From positions 4,751,101-4,815,100 of the forward strand of contig JALPQD010000124.1 of NCBI GenBank assembly GCA_023101885.1: DNA of 64,000 nt, given 5' to 3'. The position numbers were made by a program, and so were the translations under genes. The notes beneath the pieces are model-generated. The model was given only the letters and a program-made list of their open reading frames with translations, made no database searches and had not been told where the DNA came from. How positions within the stretch are numbered: the stretch's first letter is position 1; each line of letters opens with the position of its first letter. This document shows, in pieces, positions 49,316 to 60,846 of the stretch. The DNA comes from Typhlomys cinereus. Taxonomy: Eukaryota > Chordata > Mammalia > Rodentia > Platacanthomyidae.

Positions 49316-51334
49316 ATAGTGGAACAATTCTAAAAATGACTAGCAGGAAGAACTATGTAAGTACTTAGAGTTTGAGCAACACACTCTTGAATGATCAATG
49401 GGTAGTCAATTGAACTAATTAGGAAGAAGATTTAAAAATGCCTAGAATCAAATGAAAATTAAAGTACAACTTATCAGAATCTCTGGGATTCAATTGAGAC
49501 AGTTCTAAGAGAGTGCTTACATTAAAACAAGAAAAAATGAACTTATTAAGCCAGGAGAGATCTCTGTAGGGAAGCAGGCTGAAGCACTGAAAACTGGTGT
49601 CTGGTTGTTACGGCCTTCAGAATCAGTACCATGCAGCCAAATTGAACAGCCCAGGGAAGAACAATAGAAACTGCATGGGAATGTTACTCCTCATATACAT
49701 TGGCTATGCGGGGTCAGAAGAGATCAGGTTCTAAGGAACCTTGGAAAGGACTTAGTACTTCCCTTCTCATCCACACCAGAACCCCACTGAACATGGAGGC
49801 TGTACTCACATCCCCACAAGTGAAGCTAGAGATAGATCTGAAAACACCTTCCCACTCAGCACAGAAGTGCCAGTAATTCACTCTGCAAATAGTATTTTCT
49901 ATTCTTCATTCTTTTCTTTTTCTTTTAATGTTATATACATGAATATAATGTACTTACAATATTTTCACCTCTTAGTCCCAAATCCCATCTCCACCCACTT
50001 TTTCCCCTTTCACCTTTCATCTTCCCTGCCAAACTTACTTTCTATTCTTTAATCTCCATATATATTGCATATATGTTTCATGATGACCTTTGCTTTTGTT
50101 AGGCTTTTGGATTGTTGGGTATGTTTCCCCATCCAGTCTACTGTAAGCTAGTCTCAACCACGATCATCCACATCTCATTTCTTTTTATTCCTACGTCTTT
50201 CCCCCTTTTTCCCATCCTTATTCCCTTTTCTTTTTAACTCTTGATGACTATGTTCCATAGTTTTAACAATATCTAAAATCTGTGGCCAACAGTATCCTAA
50301 CTCCCCCCAATCTGCTGCTTTTCCACCTTGATTCAATTTTCATTTTTTCAGAGTCAAGCTGACCCATCCCACTTCTTTCTGACACCTAGTTTAGGAACTA
50401 CAATCTGGATATATGCCATACCATTCTTGCTTACTTAAGTCAACTGTTACTGAAGTCAAATTGGCACCTATTATTAATTGACTAGCATTATATTTACATA
50501 ATTGGAATATCCAACAGCTGTGGTTGCTCTCACAATTAATATTCTACTCATAGAATAAATAGAGGTTCTTCACAAAGCACTCTGAGTTCCTTGATTATTA
50601 GCTGAACTACATACCTCAAATCTACCACATCTAAATCCTTCCTGAACAGTGCAGACACTTCATATGAAAAATATAATTGATAAAAATTTTCAAGAAATGA
50701 AATAATCTTAGATATATAAATCCCAATGCAGGTATTTAAGAAATATAAAAATCCAGGGCAATATAACTCCTCCAAAAATTATGAAATCTACACTTAATGG
50801 CATTCAGCGAAAGTGAGCAGAAAAAAAATCACAGAAAACTGAAAAAGAGGACTATAAGTATGTTCAAAGAAATCAAAGAAAAATACAAACAGCTCAATGA
50901 ATTAAGGAAGGTGGCACATGTTATTGGAAAGGTGAATGGACACTTCCTTCAAGGTTTAGAGAGTGAGATTCCACTGGCATTAGAGGTCCCTAAATATTTG
51001 GCGGCTCCCTAACTATCTGAAGCTCCCTAGCTTCCCACCCAGTCATATTGCTCATATCTTTCTTAAATAACAGGATTTAGTATAGTCACCCTTCTAATTC
51101 TCCACCCGGACTCTAAAGTCTTTGAGAGCTGAGGCTGTAATTGACACTTTTGCCTGTGATCTCGCTGTATTGAGTTACTTGTTTTTTCCTGGACTGCCCT
51201 TGCTCCCTTGTCTTTTTTGCATGAATCAGGTTTAGGTCAGAGTTCCACGGTGTGGCTCCAGATGCTCATGAACGTCTGCTTTTGCCCAACACATATCCCC
51301 ATGGTCAAAACAATGTGACTTTAAACAACAAATA

Positions 51335-51490
51335 AAACCAGGATTAGTAGCTCAAGCCTGTAATCTTAGCACATGTGAGGCAGAAGTTGAAGGATAGCTG
51401 AAAGTTTGAGGTCATCTTGCTCTACAGTGAGTCCCAGGCCAATAGGGATATTTAGTCAACCCTGCCTCAATCAACACAGCAAATAAAAAA
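51335..51490 (+). mobile_element. B1 SINE
   Basis: AGTAGCTCAAGCCTGTAATC, GAGGTCATCTTGCTCTACAG and an AAATAAAAAA end match B1 with many changes. Confidence 0.65.
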
Positions 51491-52954
51491 GTCACCCTAA
51501 CTGATGGCGAAACCACTAAGTAAAGGAGAAAGTGGATATTTATGGAGGCCAGAGAACAATCTGCTATGTCCTCCTCAGGCACCATCTTTAAAAACAAAAA
51601 AATTAATCGTGGGTAATACTACATGGTTGTAAGATTCCATTATGACCAACCTAAAAATCACTTCAGATTAGTCGGAAACTTTTCCTGAAGCCATAACCTT
51701 TCAAGTTAAATTAGATGGTTCTCTATTTCACTGAGCAGTTTAAGTTAAGCAGACAGATCATCACTACATGCAATAACTGATTTACAAAATTTCGTCACTA
51801 TCAACTCCTCATTCAGACAAGGAAACTAGACAAATCCTGATTTGTTTTAATTAGCTAAACGAGACTTAAATGGTCAATTCTAGATTCCTCTAGTGAGGCA
51901 TTCCTTTCCTGGAAATTGAAATCTAGTGAAAAGTTATGATTCATGAAATGTACATGTTAGCTCACAAAGATGTAATCACGTGGTTTGAGACGTTAGCAGT
52001 TGAGGTGTAAATGGGTGAACAGAATTTGATGATATAAATTATTGACCTACATGCTTTTTCTTTCCCCCAACTCATCCCTTACTAATAAGTTCAATCGTTT
52101 CAGTATTTGGATTACTGGTTCAGCAAAAGCCAGGAAAATAACTTTGTAGTATCAGAATGTTATTTAACTGCATATTGTTTACTTTATTGTAAATAATGAT
52201 GAACAGTGGTCAATGAATAGTTTTATATTCCTTTACAAAATAAATAAAAACAAAAATTTATTTACTTACTTATAGATGGGGTCTCTTGCTGGCCTGGACC
52301 AAGTAGGCTAGGCTGACTGGCCAGCAAGCCGTTTCTGGCTATTCTCTCCTCCCCAGGGCTGGATTACAAGCACATGCTACCTCATCGAGTATTTTGTGTG
52401 TTCTGGAGCTGGAACTCAGGTACTCGGCACTTTCCCAACTGGAAGTCTCCCCTGCCCTTTTTCCATGTTTATTGAACATGTACCTTCATTTTGCATCAGG
52501 CCCATATGTTGTGTAATCAACATTACTTATATCCATTTGTCTCATTGCAGGGGGAAAGGTTTTGTGAGAACAAGGACTTTTATTATTCATTTATTTTTAG
52601 TGCTGGAGATGGAACTCAGCTTTAGCCCCAGGCTAAGCAAGTACTGTACCACATCATCCTGCCACGCCTCCTGATTTGCTTTCTGTTCTTCCCCACTGAC
52701 TAGAACAGTGCCTGGACATACTGTGCTCATGAAATATTTGCTAATATGTGGCTGTAACAGTAGCTCGCAGCACTGTTTTACCAACTAGACTGGAAGCTTC
52801 TACATGGTACAGGCTTCATGACTCGTCTTTGTATCTATCCCTTAACTTTAAAGAAACTCTTGTGTGCAGGGTGTACTTAGTTGTTTGGGGACTACAGCAA
52901 GGTACAAAGACAGTAGGGAGATAGAGGATATGATGTTTTCTTGCCTGTTGGGAT

Positions 52955-53355
52955 AGATACAGGTGTCACCTTGACAGTTGCAGGTTGAGCTTCAGGTGCT
53001 GGTGTGAAGAATTGATGGTTAAGACAAGCCCTAAGCAAAATTTCAGGGGTGTCTAATTGATGGTGGTGGGAACACTTTCTGGCCAGGTAGAAAAGATGTA
53101 GAGAGCTGGTTCAGTACTTTGGCATTCTTCAGCATATCTTGACAGACTTGTAGTCTGGTGAGTGAGGTTTGCCCTTTTCTCAGCACTGGTTGTAGTGTGG
53201 CCAGTTCCTTGAGCTCCTGGTTTTGATATGAACCCTCCTGCCAAGCTGGACTAAGAAATAATCACCTGACAACTGTAAGTCAGAATAAAACACTTTGTTC
53301 TCCTAGATTGTTTGGCCGTGAATTTATTGGCAACTTGCAGGCAAGTTGCAACATC
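52955..53355 (+). mobile_element. LTR, ERVL-like, sibling of the copy at 48876
   Basis: AGGTGTCACCTTGACAGTTG start, CTGCCAAGCTGGACTAAGAA and AGAATAAAACACTTTGTTCT near the end. Confidence 0.55.
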
Positions 53356-54367
53356 TGTCTCCTCACTCAGGCAATGACAAGCTGCAGTTTTGGTTGACAT
53401 CCACTGCTCTGGGAAGAGATGCAATTCCCTTTATGTGAAATGTGTTCACAGTTGGAGAGAGCAGATGAACTCACAATAGGAGCCAAGTGGTTTATGGAGC
53501 ACACCATTCTTTAAGTCTGGAAGTTTCCAAAGTGCCCATGATGGTAAGGGCAGGAGTCTTACTTCAAGTTCAAGGCCAGTTTGATCTAAACAGGAAATTC
53601 CAGACTACATGCTATGTAACTTAATTCTGTCTCAAAATAACCAAAACAACAATATAAAGGTGAAGAACAGAAATAGGATCAATAATATTAATATTCAAAC
53701 TTAGTCGTCAGGAGCTTTGATTTTGAACTTTTTTTTCCAATTTCTATTGTTTTACCATTCCTTTTAAGACCAACTTAGGTCATCCTTTCAGAGTCCCAAT
53801 CTATTTTGAAACAGATAGCTTTGAAATAGAAAATGTTTTGAGAATGACAACTTTGACATTAATTTGAGAACTGTGGAAACAAACTTCTTTGAAATGACAT
53901 GTGTGCATTTTTCATGATGCTGCCCCAGACACTGAACTCCCAGGTGGCTGTTCAGCTGTATTCTCTAGATGGTTCCATGGCTTGAAGCACATGTCTAATA
54001 GTTTAATGTAGTTTCTATAATACAGAAAGATTCACTGTAATATGTATAGAAATGCATCTACCATATCTCCCAAGTCACTTCATTCTTAAATCTTTTAAGG
54101 ATATAAAAGTTAGTGATTTTAATTTTTTGTGACTTCCTAAGTAAACATGTTGCACATGCTTCAGGATTTTTAAGATTTGTGTTTAAGGCACACACTTAAT
54201 ACTAGTAGGTGATTGATTATCAATGTAAAAATAAATATTCTAAAGTCCTTTTCATTAAAACAGTTTGCTTGAGGTATTGCTATCTTCCATGTATTCCACA
54301 ACATTGCCCTTCATTTGGGAAACAATCTGTTAAATAAACATTCACCCTGAAGATGGAGAAAACAAGC

Positions 54368-54373
54368 TTTATT
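54368..54373 (-). terminator. Trim2: Candidate distal poly(A) signal of Trim2
   Basis: AATAAA on the minus strand is followed within 15 bases by a GT/T-rich element, the usual layout of a cleavage and polyadenylation site. Cleavage would fall near 54350. Confidence 0.5.
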
Positions 54374-57300
54374 ATCATGATTTGAGATTTTTGTGCATGT
54401 AAAGATCTACACACGAATCCTGTTTCTCCTGTGTTTCAAGACAGAATTAATTGAAGGTTTTATTTTAGACTAAAGCATCCAAAATACTGTGGTACGTATG
54501 TAGCTACGAACATACAAACACTTTGATGCACAGCGATCATTCTTTTCTTTAAATAGGCAGTCAGCATTTTGATTCATAAAAGAACAAATGATGAGAATAT
54601 ATCAGTATTGATGTCGGAGAGCACAAGACTAGTGTTCTGTACATAAAACGTATGAAACAGATCTATAAAGATGGAATGTACAAATATACAAAGAAACAAA
54701 AAGGAAGAAAAAAAAAAACTCCTTCATTCCCCTATATAGGATTGGAAGGTTGCAGAATTGAAGATAGAAAGAATTTGATTACAAGAATACAACTCTGTGA
54801 TGATACAACATTTCATGTCATAAAGCAAAAGCATTGAGTTTAAGGCTGTGTCGTTTTTAAGTTAATGGAAGTGCTGTACATTCATTGGAACAACATAGCC
54901 AATTTATTAATCTCCTCTAGATTAATTAATAGTGTCCATACATTCTCCACAAACACACCACACAATCACTACCACACAATTCATCATTAGAAAGTTTTTC
55001 AAATTAGCATCATGATTTGTAGCTTACTGTTACTAAAAGCAAAACCAAAAAATTACTTGCTTGTACCAAACAAATTTTTAATGGGCACTTAGTTTCCTTT
55101 ATGGCAATACTAGATTCCTAGTTATCAAAAATATTAAAATAATTGTAAATTTTAAAACCCTGCGACATTTACAGGAAGCAATAGTATCATGACTGACAAT
55201 TTTAAGGAAAATTAGATACAGTTTGCATCAAATAGCTTCAATTGTATCCTACCTGGAAATGCCTTGTTTTAAGACCATTCAACTAAAAACATTCCTCCCT
55301 TTTCAGAGGCTGATAAATAGAGAGGACATGAGAGTCCAAATGTACAAAAAGTTTTTTTTTTCCCATTTGAAGCTATCTACAGATCACCTGATACTGACTT
55401 GGTCTTTCTCTCCAATTTCTCAGTAGGTATTGCCAAAGCATTTAAGTTAGCTTTTCAATGCAAGGATCCATATACTTGATAATTCACTGCCATCCCAGTT
55501 AATTCCACATTAGGAGATACCCTGTATAGTTAGTAGTGGAAACAAGTGTGCAATAATTGCATGGGGCACAAGTTTTGATTTGCCTCAAATTTGGTCAAGT
55601 TTAGAAAACTTGGGGGTTTGTTTAATCAAGAGGACTAAAGTTTTATCAAAATATTACACAGCATAAAAAATGGCAAAGTCATAAAGGCTTTCCAGTCACA
55701 TGTTTTTGGTCACATGACTCTACCTCCCCATGTCCAGCAGGGGAGGTCTATCTCAGGAGACAATGAATACATTGCTGCTGACTTTTAAATCCTAACTGGT
55801 AATATTTTGTCATTAGTGCCCAAGGGAAATATGGAGAGTACTTTTTCAGTGCTACGTATCATGACTGTGTGACAGGTTCTATACAGTTGACAAAGTTAAA
55901 TCAAACATAAATGGAAGTCCAGAAGAAAAAAAGTCACTTACTTTAACATCCTTCTTAGTTTTACCAGAAACCATTTTCCATAAAATGTGACAAAATTTCA
56001 TTGAAATCTTGTCTATCTGTACGGTATCAGCAGCACTTTCTCCTCTAAAATATGCTTACCAAGAAGTACAGTAAATGCACATATGTATCCAGGTGTAAGA
56101 TGTCATCAATAATATATACGATTATTACTTATTTTTGAAAATTTAGTGTTTGTCGGACTGTGCGGAGCATGTGTTTTAATAGTAGGTGGTGGAACAGGTC
56201 TAAATTAAGCTATTCTTTCATTTCATTCTAATTTGTGCCAATATTAATGTTAAAAAAACTACCTGTACTCAGCCTTCTATTGAGATACATTTTATGATGA
56301 CTGATAAGTTTCTAGTTCACAAAGACCTTAATGTTGTACAAAAAAGAATTCATTAAGTAAACTCATCTTAAAATCAGTAGTTGAGGTCTGAGGACACAGT
56401 TGAGGGTTTCATCCTCAGCACCACAAAAAGAAAACCCAAAAAACCAATAAGTTAAAATTAATCTGGCCAACTTAAAAACCTTCTTTCAAGTGCCCCAAAA
56501 CTATCAGCAGTCAGTCTTTTTTTCAGGCAGAATATTAATAAATAGCACAACAAAATCCCGTCCCCGAGAATGGGAGCTTTGTGTGTGTGTGTGGGGGGTG
56601 TTTGTCTGTTCTACCTGCTGCTGCGGTCCTTTCACTTTAGTCCTCGCGCCTAGTGGAGGGCTTGGCACCTGGTAGATGATCTGTACATATGATGGCTGGA
56701 ACTCATAGCCTTGGGCTGTAGAACTCATACTCAGCAAGTATGATTCTATCCCAGCACCAAGCAAAAAAAATAAACTTACTTCATTGGTTATAGGAATCAA
56801 TGTCTTAGTTTAACACTCTTAAGAAGCGGTATTGAATTTTATAAGTTAATCATAGACTCAAAGTTTTTAACTATAGAACTAAAAAGCTAAACTTAAATAT
56901 AACTTCCTGAAAAATGGGGTCTTTTTGTTTTGTTGATTTGGGTATATATAGTAAATTCAATAAAAACTGGAATTAGTTAAATTTTCCTTCTGAATTTTAA
57001 AATTCTTATACAGAGGATTAATAAGCAATCATCATCATACAATAATGTGTATGACAAATATTTATTTATAGTATAGTTCTAAGGTGCTTTCAATGAAAAA
57101 GATCCAGAAATCACTATCAAAAATGTCGGACATGATTCTTCTATTTGGCGGAGCTGAGTAGAAAATTCACAGTGGAAACTGACTGCATCTTACTTTACAT
57201 TATTGAAGATACACAAGCATTTCTCAAAAATGCCTTTCCATTAAAAAGGTAACTCAAACTCAGCCTTTAACTATTTATTTCATTATTACTTTTTCTCTTT

Positions 57301-57646
57301 CTATTTTTCTTGAAAGCAGAGAAGACCATTTTCTGACTGAAAGCCAATCATCACCACCATCTTGAAAAATGCAAAAATTAAACCTGTATTGGGGATCGCT
57401 CCGCAAGGATGGCTTAAGCTGTGTTAGCAAAGGAATGTGCTGAAGAATGGCTGGACAATGCTTCTGTCTTCGAGTGTTGCCTATTTCAATACACCAAGGA
57501 TCAGCTATATATATATATGTATATATATAATGTATAATACATTCTATCTTACCCTAATCAGTATATATAGTCCCTTAATGCCTCTACTATTCATTAGACA
57601 ATGATAAATAACCATAACATGCCCTTACTTGTAATGCTCAACAGAA

Positions 57647-57688
57647 CTTTGGTAACACTTGCTCTCTAATCAATCACATGCCTTTGGT
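57647..57688 (-). promoter_or_regulatory. Two miR-9 seed matches in the Trim2 3' UTR
   Basis: The minus strand has ACCAAAG at 57647-57653 and at 57682-57688, each complementary to bases 2-8 of miR-9-5p. They are 35 bases apart, within the spacing reported for cooperative microRNA sites. Seed matching only; conservation cannot be judged here. Confidence 0.3.
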
Positions 57689-58642
57689 TGACACCATCAG
57701 TCCTCCAAAGGGCTGCTTATGGCTCTCTGTCCTAGGATACTGGTGTCCTACTACATGTGCTGACATTCTGCAGGAGGTAAAGCTTTCGCTTTCATGAAGT
57801 GGAAGAAGAAAGACACATGTGGAAGCATGGCACGTGAAACATGACTTTCTCTTGATTCCATTCCAGTGCGCTGATAGGATCTGGAGCTAATGACCAAAGG
57901 GTACCCTTGCTGCCACGGCACAGGCTTTTCAAAGCATCAGGAATTTCCGGTTTTCTTGAATAGACTTTTTGTTTTCCAATGCAAGGTGAGCAGGAAGGAG
58001 AAGATGAAAAGAACACACAAGAAAGATATTTGATCTGACCCAGGAAGGTTGGGGAATTTGCATTGATCCCGAAGTGTTCGACTCCCGAGGTCCTTAAATC
58101 AGAGCTGGTAGGGTTTTGCAAGACAGCCTTACATATTTCTAAGGTAATTCATACATAGTTGTTGATAACCAAAACAATGTCACAAGAGTAATATCTACTG
58201 TAAAAGTGAGGTTAGAAGATTCCCTGGGTCTTGTGACCTAGGTTAAATAAAATATGTAACTACAACAGATTTTGTTTTGGAAGCTCTGTGCAAAGGCTAC
58301 CATTCACAGGATTAGCAAATACCTTTACATATGCTAGTTGTTTTTAATGATCAATTTGCAAAATTAGTTTAACTACATAAATCTCTGTCCTATTCACCAT
58401 AGTTCACAGGTGTAAAACTTTGCAGTTTGTATATATCCAGTAGAAGACGTTCTTTTAAATCCTAAAAGTGAATTTTGGAAATTGGATAAGCAGTTTTTAA
58501 GGAAATTATTACATTCAGAAATAACCTTGGAAAGTTAACCAAAGATTCCTCTTAATATGAAAAGTTTAGTCATCATCTGGTCCCACGTTGAGAACTCCAT
58601 TCCAGTTTATAGTGCAAGACCTCCAAAAAGGGGTGTCCACTG

Positions 58643-58795
58643 TTACTGTAAGTACCGATAGACCTTGAAACAGTGATTTCCAGAGTCTGCAACCACAACA
58701 TGGCCATCTGAAGTTAGGGCCAGACCTTGGGGCCCATAAAGTGGGTCAGCAGATGTGTTAATATAGGACAAAAATGAACCACTCCCATCAAACAC
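58643..58795 (-). CDS. Trim2: Trim2 last coding exon (C-terminus)
   Basis: After the acceptor TTTGCAG the exon encodes [20 protein letters not shown], then a final NHL blade ([20 protein letters not shown]) ending CFKVYRYLQ and a TAA stop at 58643-58645. This is 50 residues plus stop and matches the conserved end of TRIM2. The methionine upstream in the same open frame belongs to the intron and is not a start. Upstream Trim2 exons are outside the window to the right. Confidence 0.97.
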   Translation of the reverse strand: MFDGSGSFLSYINTSADPLYGPQGLALTSDGHVVVADSGNHCFKVYRYLQ

Positions 58796-59081
58796 CTGCA
58801 AAAATGTAAAATCAGAACATGACATTGTAAGTTATAGTAATATTCTGAAATACAAGTATAAACAGTAATAGATTAATGTTCTTAATATAAAACCATGCAA
58901 GTAAGACCATTGGAGATCCACCATCTTTGGTGACTTAATCTTGTTTGTCAACTTGTTGTATTGGAGATCAAGGCTTTGCACATATTAAACAAGCATTTTA
59001 CCACTAAGCTATATCCCCAATCCTTAGTCTTTTCAGACAGAATGTCCCTATGTAGACAGCTCCTTAAGAAAAACAGATGCA

Positions 59082-59310
59082 GGGCTGGGGACATGACTCA
59101 GGAGTTAAAGTCTTTGCCTTGAAAGCAAAAGGACCTGAGTTCAGCTACCCAAATCTCATGTAAAAATATTGGGCAGATATGGCAGCAGCCTGTGATTCGA
59201 GCCCTTGAAGGCAGAGTCTGGGAAACCCTAGAGCAAGTGATGAGGTGGAAGCTATCTAGGATGATTACTGATGTTATCCCTGGGGCTTCCAGAAGTACAA
59301 AATACTCCTT

Positions 59311-59345
<35 letters not shown>

Positions 59346-59347
59346 AA
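59082..59347 (+). mobile_element. B2-like SINE, older subfamily
   Basis: GGGCTGGGGACATGACTCAG head, diverged body, (CA)n at 59314-59342. The only copy of this family right of 36881. Confidence 0.78.
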
Positions 59348-60163
59348 ATTTCCTTTCAAGTTCTTTTACTCATGAGTTATTTAGCACAGTACTATTTTTA
59401 AATGCATAAAATAGATAGGGTGGCTTATGGAGAAAAATACTAAGATATATCATTATTGAAGTGTATAATATTATATTGGGTCTCTTGGTTCATACCCAAA
59501 ATCCTAGCACTTGAGAAATCTGGATCAGGAGGACTGTAAGGTAGCAGACCAGTATGGGGGTTATATAGTGAGTTTAAGGCCAGTTTGGGCTACATAGTGA
59601 GACTGTCTCAAAAACAAACATCAAAACAAAAACTCCCACAAAATTATGATATAGTAATTAAAAATATAATATTTTTCCCCTTTTTATCTTGTTGCTTTTG
59701 TCTTGACATGGGGTCTCAAGTAGTCTAGGTTATCCTTGAACTCACTATGAAGCTTACTTTGACTTAAACTCCTGATCCTCCTGCTTTTACCTTCAAGTGT
59801 GGGGATGACAGATGTGTGCCATCATACCCGATTTTGTATGTGGGCTTAAGTCACACATTAAATAAACTTTAAAATGGTGATGGGCTTAATAATTACTTTA
59901 ATTTTATAGTTAAGTGAAGAGCATACATGACAATTTAGGATGTTTTCAATGATTGTAATCAATATACAATTTTCCATGATTTTTTTTCTTAGTGACAAAG
60001 TCATAGGTATTACTAATTACCTGTGATTGTTGCCTGGTTTCACAATTAATGGAAATGATAAAATTTTTTTGGAAATGATAATCTTTAAATAGAAGTCAGC
60101 AAAAGCAATACTATAGTACAATATAGCTCAATGGGTCTCCTAAATTCTATCCACAAACTCTTT

Positions 60164-60403
60164 TTTTTTTATTTCCACTCATACAAACTTAACAGGTATA
60201 CCGGTCCCCCCTCCCTCCAACCCCCCATCCCCCTGTGCCCCTCACCCCCCTTCCCTCCTCATCCCCCAGTGCCTCCCTCTCTCATCCCCGGAGCATCTTT
60301 TAATGAGCATGCCAAACTCTCCTCTGGGTCCTGCTCTCCGATGAGGTGTAAGGACCCAGTGGCATTTCCCAGAACCATTTTCTGTGTTCCCTTTAGGCAT
60401 AGG
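60164..60403 (-). mobile_element. 5'-truncated L1 3' end in the last Trim2 intron
   Basis: Same L1 family; perfect 16-base duplication TATCCACAAACTCTTT at 60148-60163 and 60404-60419. Poly-T on plus marks minus orientation. Confidence 0.85.
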
Positions 60404-60632
60404 TATCCACAAACTCTTTAGGATCCATATTCAAAACAACCCGCCATCTTGAATTAGAGGATTTCATATATCTATTCTACCTTTTCTGTTTCAGAATGTT
60501 TGGTCCTTTGGTTGAGATTATCTATGATGTTATAACTTAACTAACAAGAATGGGAAAATATCACGGTTGGGGAGCAGCTAATTCTTCACATTTAGCAGAT
60601 ACCGACCATCTGATAGCTACATGATCAGCACT

Positions 60633-60635
<3 letters not shown>

Positions 60636-60679
<44 letters not shown>

Positions 60680-60684
60680 TTTGT
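60636..60684 (-). mobile_element. (TTTA)n insertion with flanking 15-base duplication
   Basis: Forty-nine bases of (TTTA)n are bracketed by ATGATCAGCACTTTA at 60621-60635 and 60685-60699. This looks like a retroposon reduced to its A-rich tail, minus orientation; a local duplication with microsatellite growth is the alternative. The right copy ends six bases before the Trim2 exon boundary. Confidence 0.6.
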
Positions 60685-60705
60685 ATGATCAGCACTTTAA
60701 AGTAC

Positions 60706-60846
60706 CTGGATCCTGCTGTTTCCCCAGTCAGCCACAATGATGTTTCCATTTGAATCTACTGCTACCCCCGTTGGTGCATTAAACTGTCCATTTCCTTCTC
60801 CATTTGAGCCAAACTTCAACATGAATTCTCCTTCTTGATTAAATAC
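60706..60846 (-). CDS. Trim2: Trim2 penultimate coding exon (NHL repeat)
   Basis: TRIM2 is a RING E3 ubiquitin ligase with B-box, coiled coil, filamin domain and a six-bladed NHL propeller; it acts in neurons, including on neurofilament light chain. This 141-base exon (acceptor TTGCAG, donor GTACTT) encodes 47 residues from [20 protein letters not shown] to [12 protein letters not shown], phase 0 on both sides. The pattern [21 protein letters not shown] followed by NSRIQVF is the NHL signature. It joins directly to the last exon. A short (TTTA)n insertion sits just inside the downstream intron. Confidence 0.96.

Larger units (their letters stand above)
44870..49550 (+). mobile_element. Decayed L1/HAL1-type LINE, with later insertions
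   Basis: From 45990 on, A-rich coding-like sequence resembles old L1/HAL1 ORF regions (AGAAAATTTCCCAAATCTAG at 46757; AGCAACACACTCTTGAATGA near 49375). The preceding 44870-45900 looks like a LINE 5' leader. It is broken by many stops and by a B4-like SINE, an L1 end and an ERVL LTR, so it is inactive. Confidence 0.5.
43141..54344. other. Trim2-Mnd1 intergenic region
   Basis: No gene recognised. 43150-44860 is AT-rich unique-looking sequence. Then comes a decayed LINE with insertions (about 44870-49550), an antisense L1 3'UTR-like stretch (about 49900-50510), a possible LINE ORF1 remnant (50520-51010), a B1 (51335-51490), L2-like pieces (about 51090-51170 and 52680-52850), a B1 (52260-52390, -), an LTR (52955-53355) and a B1 fragment (53540-53645). 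53650-54340 shows nothing recognised. Confidence 0.5.
54345..58642 (-). other. Trim2: Trim2 3' untranslated region (inferred)
   Basis: About 4.3 kb follow the Trim2 stop codon with almost no young retroposons, in contrast to the flanks, which fits the long 3' UTR known for mammalian TRIM2. The minus strand has AATAAA at 54368-54373 followed by a T-rich stretch (GCTTGTTTTCTCC), a good distal polyadenylation site. Another AATAAA at 57061-57066 could serve a shorter form. Two decayed ID-like fragments lie near 56390-56440 and 56685-56765. The exact end is inferred. Confidence 0.6.
58796..60705 (-). other. Trim2 last intron
   Basis: Contains an ID-like piece at about 58960-59025 (-), a B2-like SINE, B1 fragments at about 59470-59630 (+) and 59690-59830 (-), an L1 end, and the (TTTA)n insertion next to the donor. 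No exon recognised. Confidence 0.7.

Noticed and set aside
50797..51012. Lysine-rich open frame on plus
   Set aside because: Coiled-coil-like composition fits a broken LINE ORF1 remnant; neighbours are LINE debris and there is no promoter or splice support.
55947..55974. Minus-strand ATGGTTTCTGGTAAAACT followed by a GTAAGT donor
   Set aside because: It looks like a small coding exon but lies inside the inferred Trim2 3' UTR; GTAAGT occurs by chance many times in 64 kb, and no protein was recognised.
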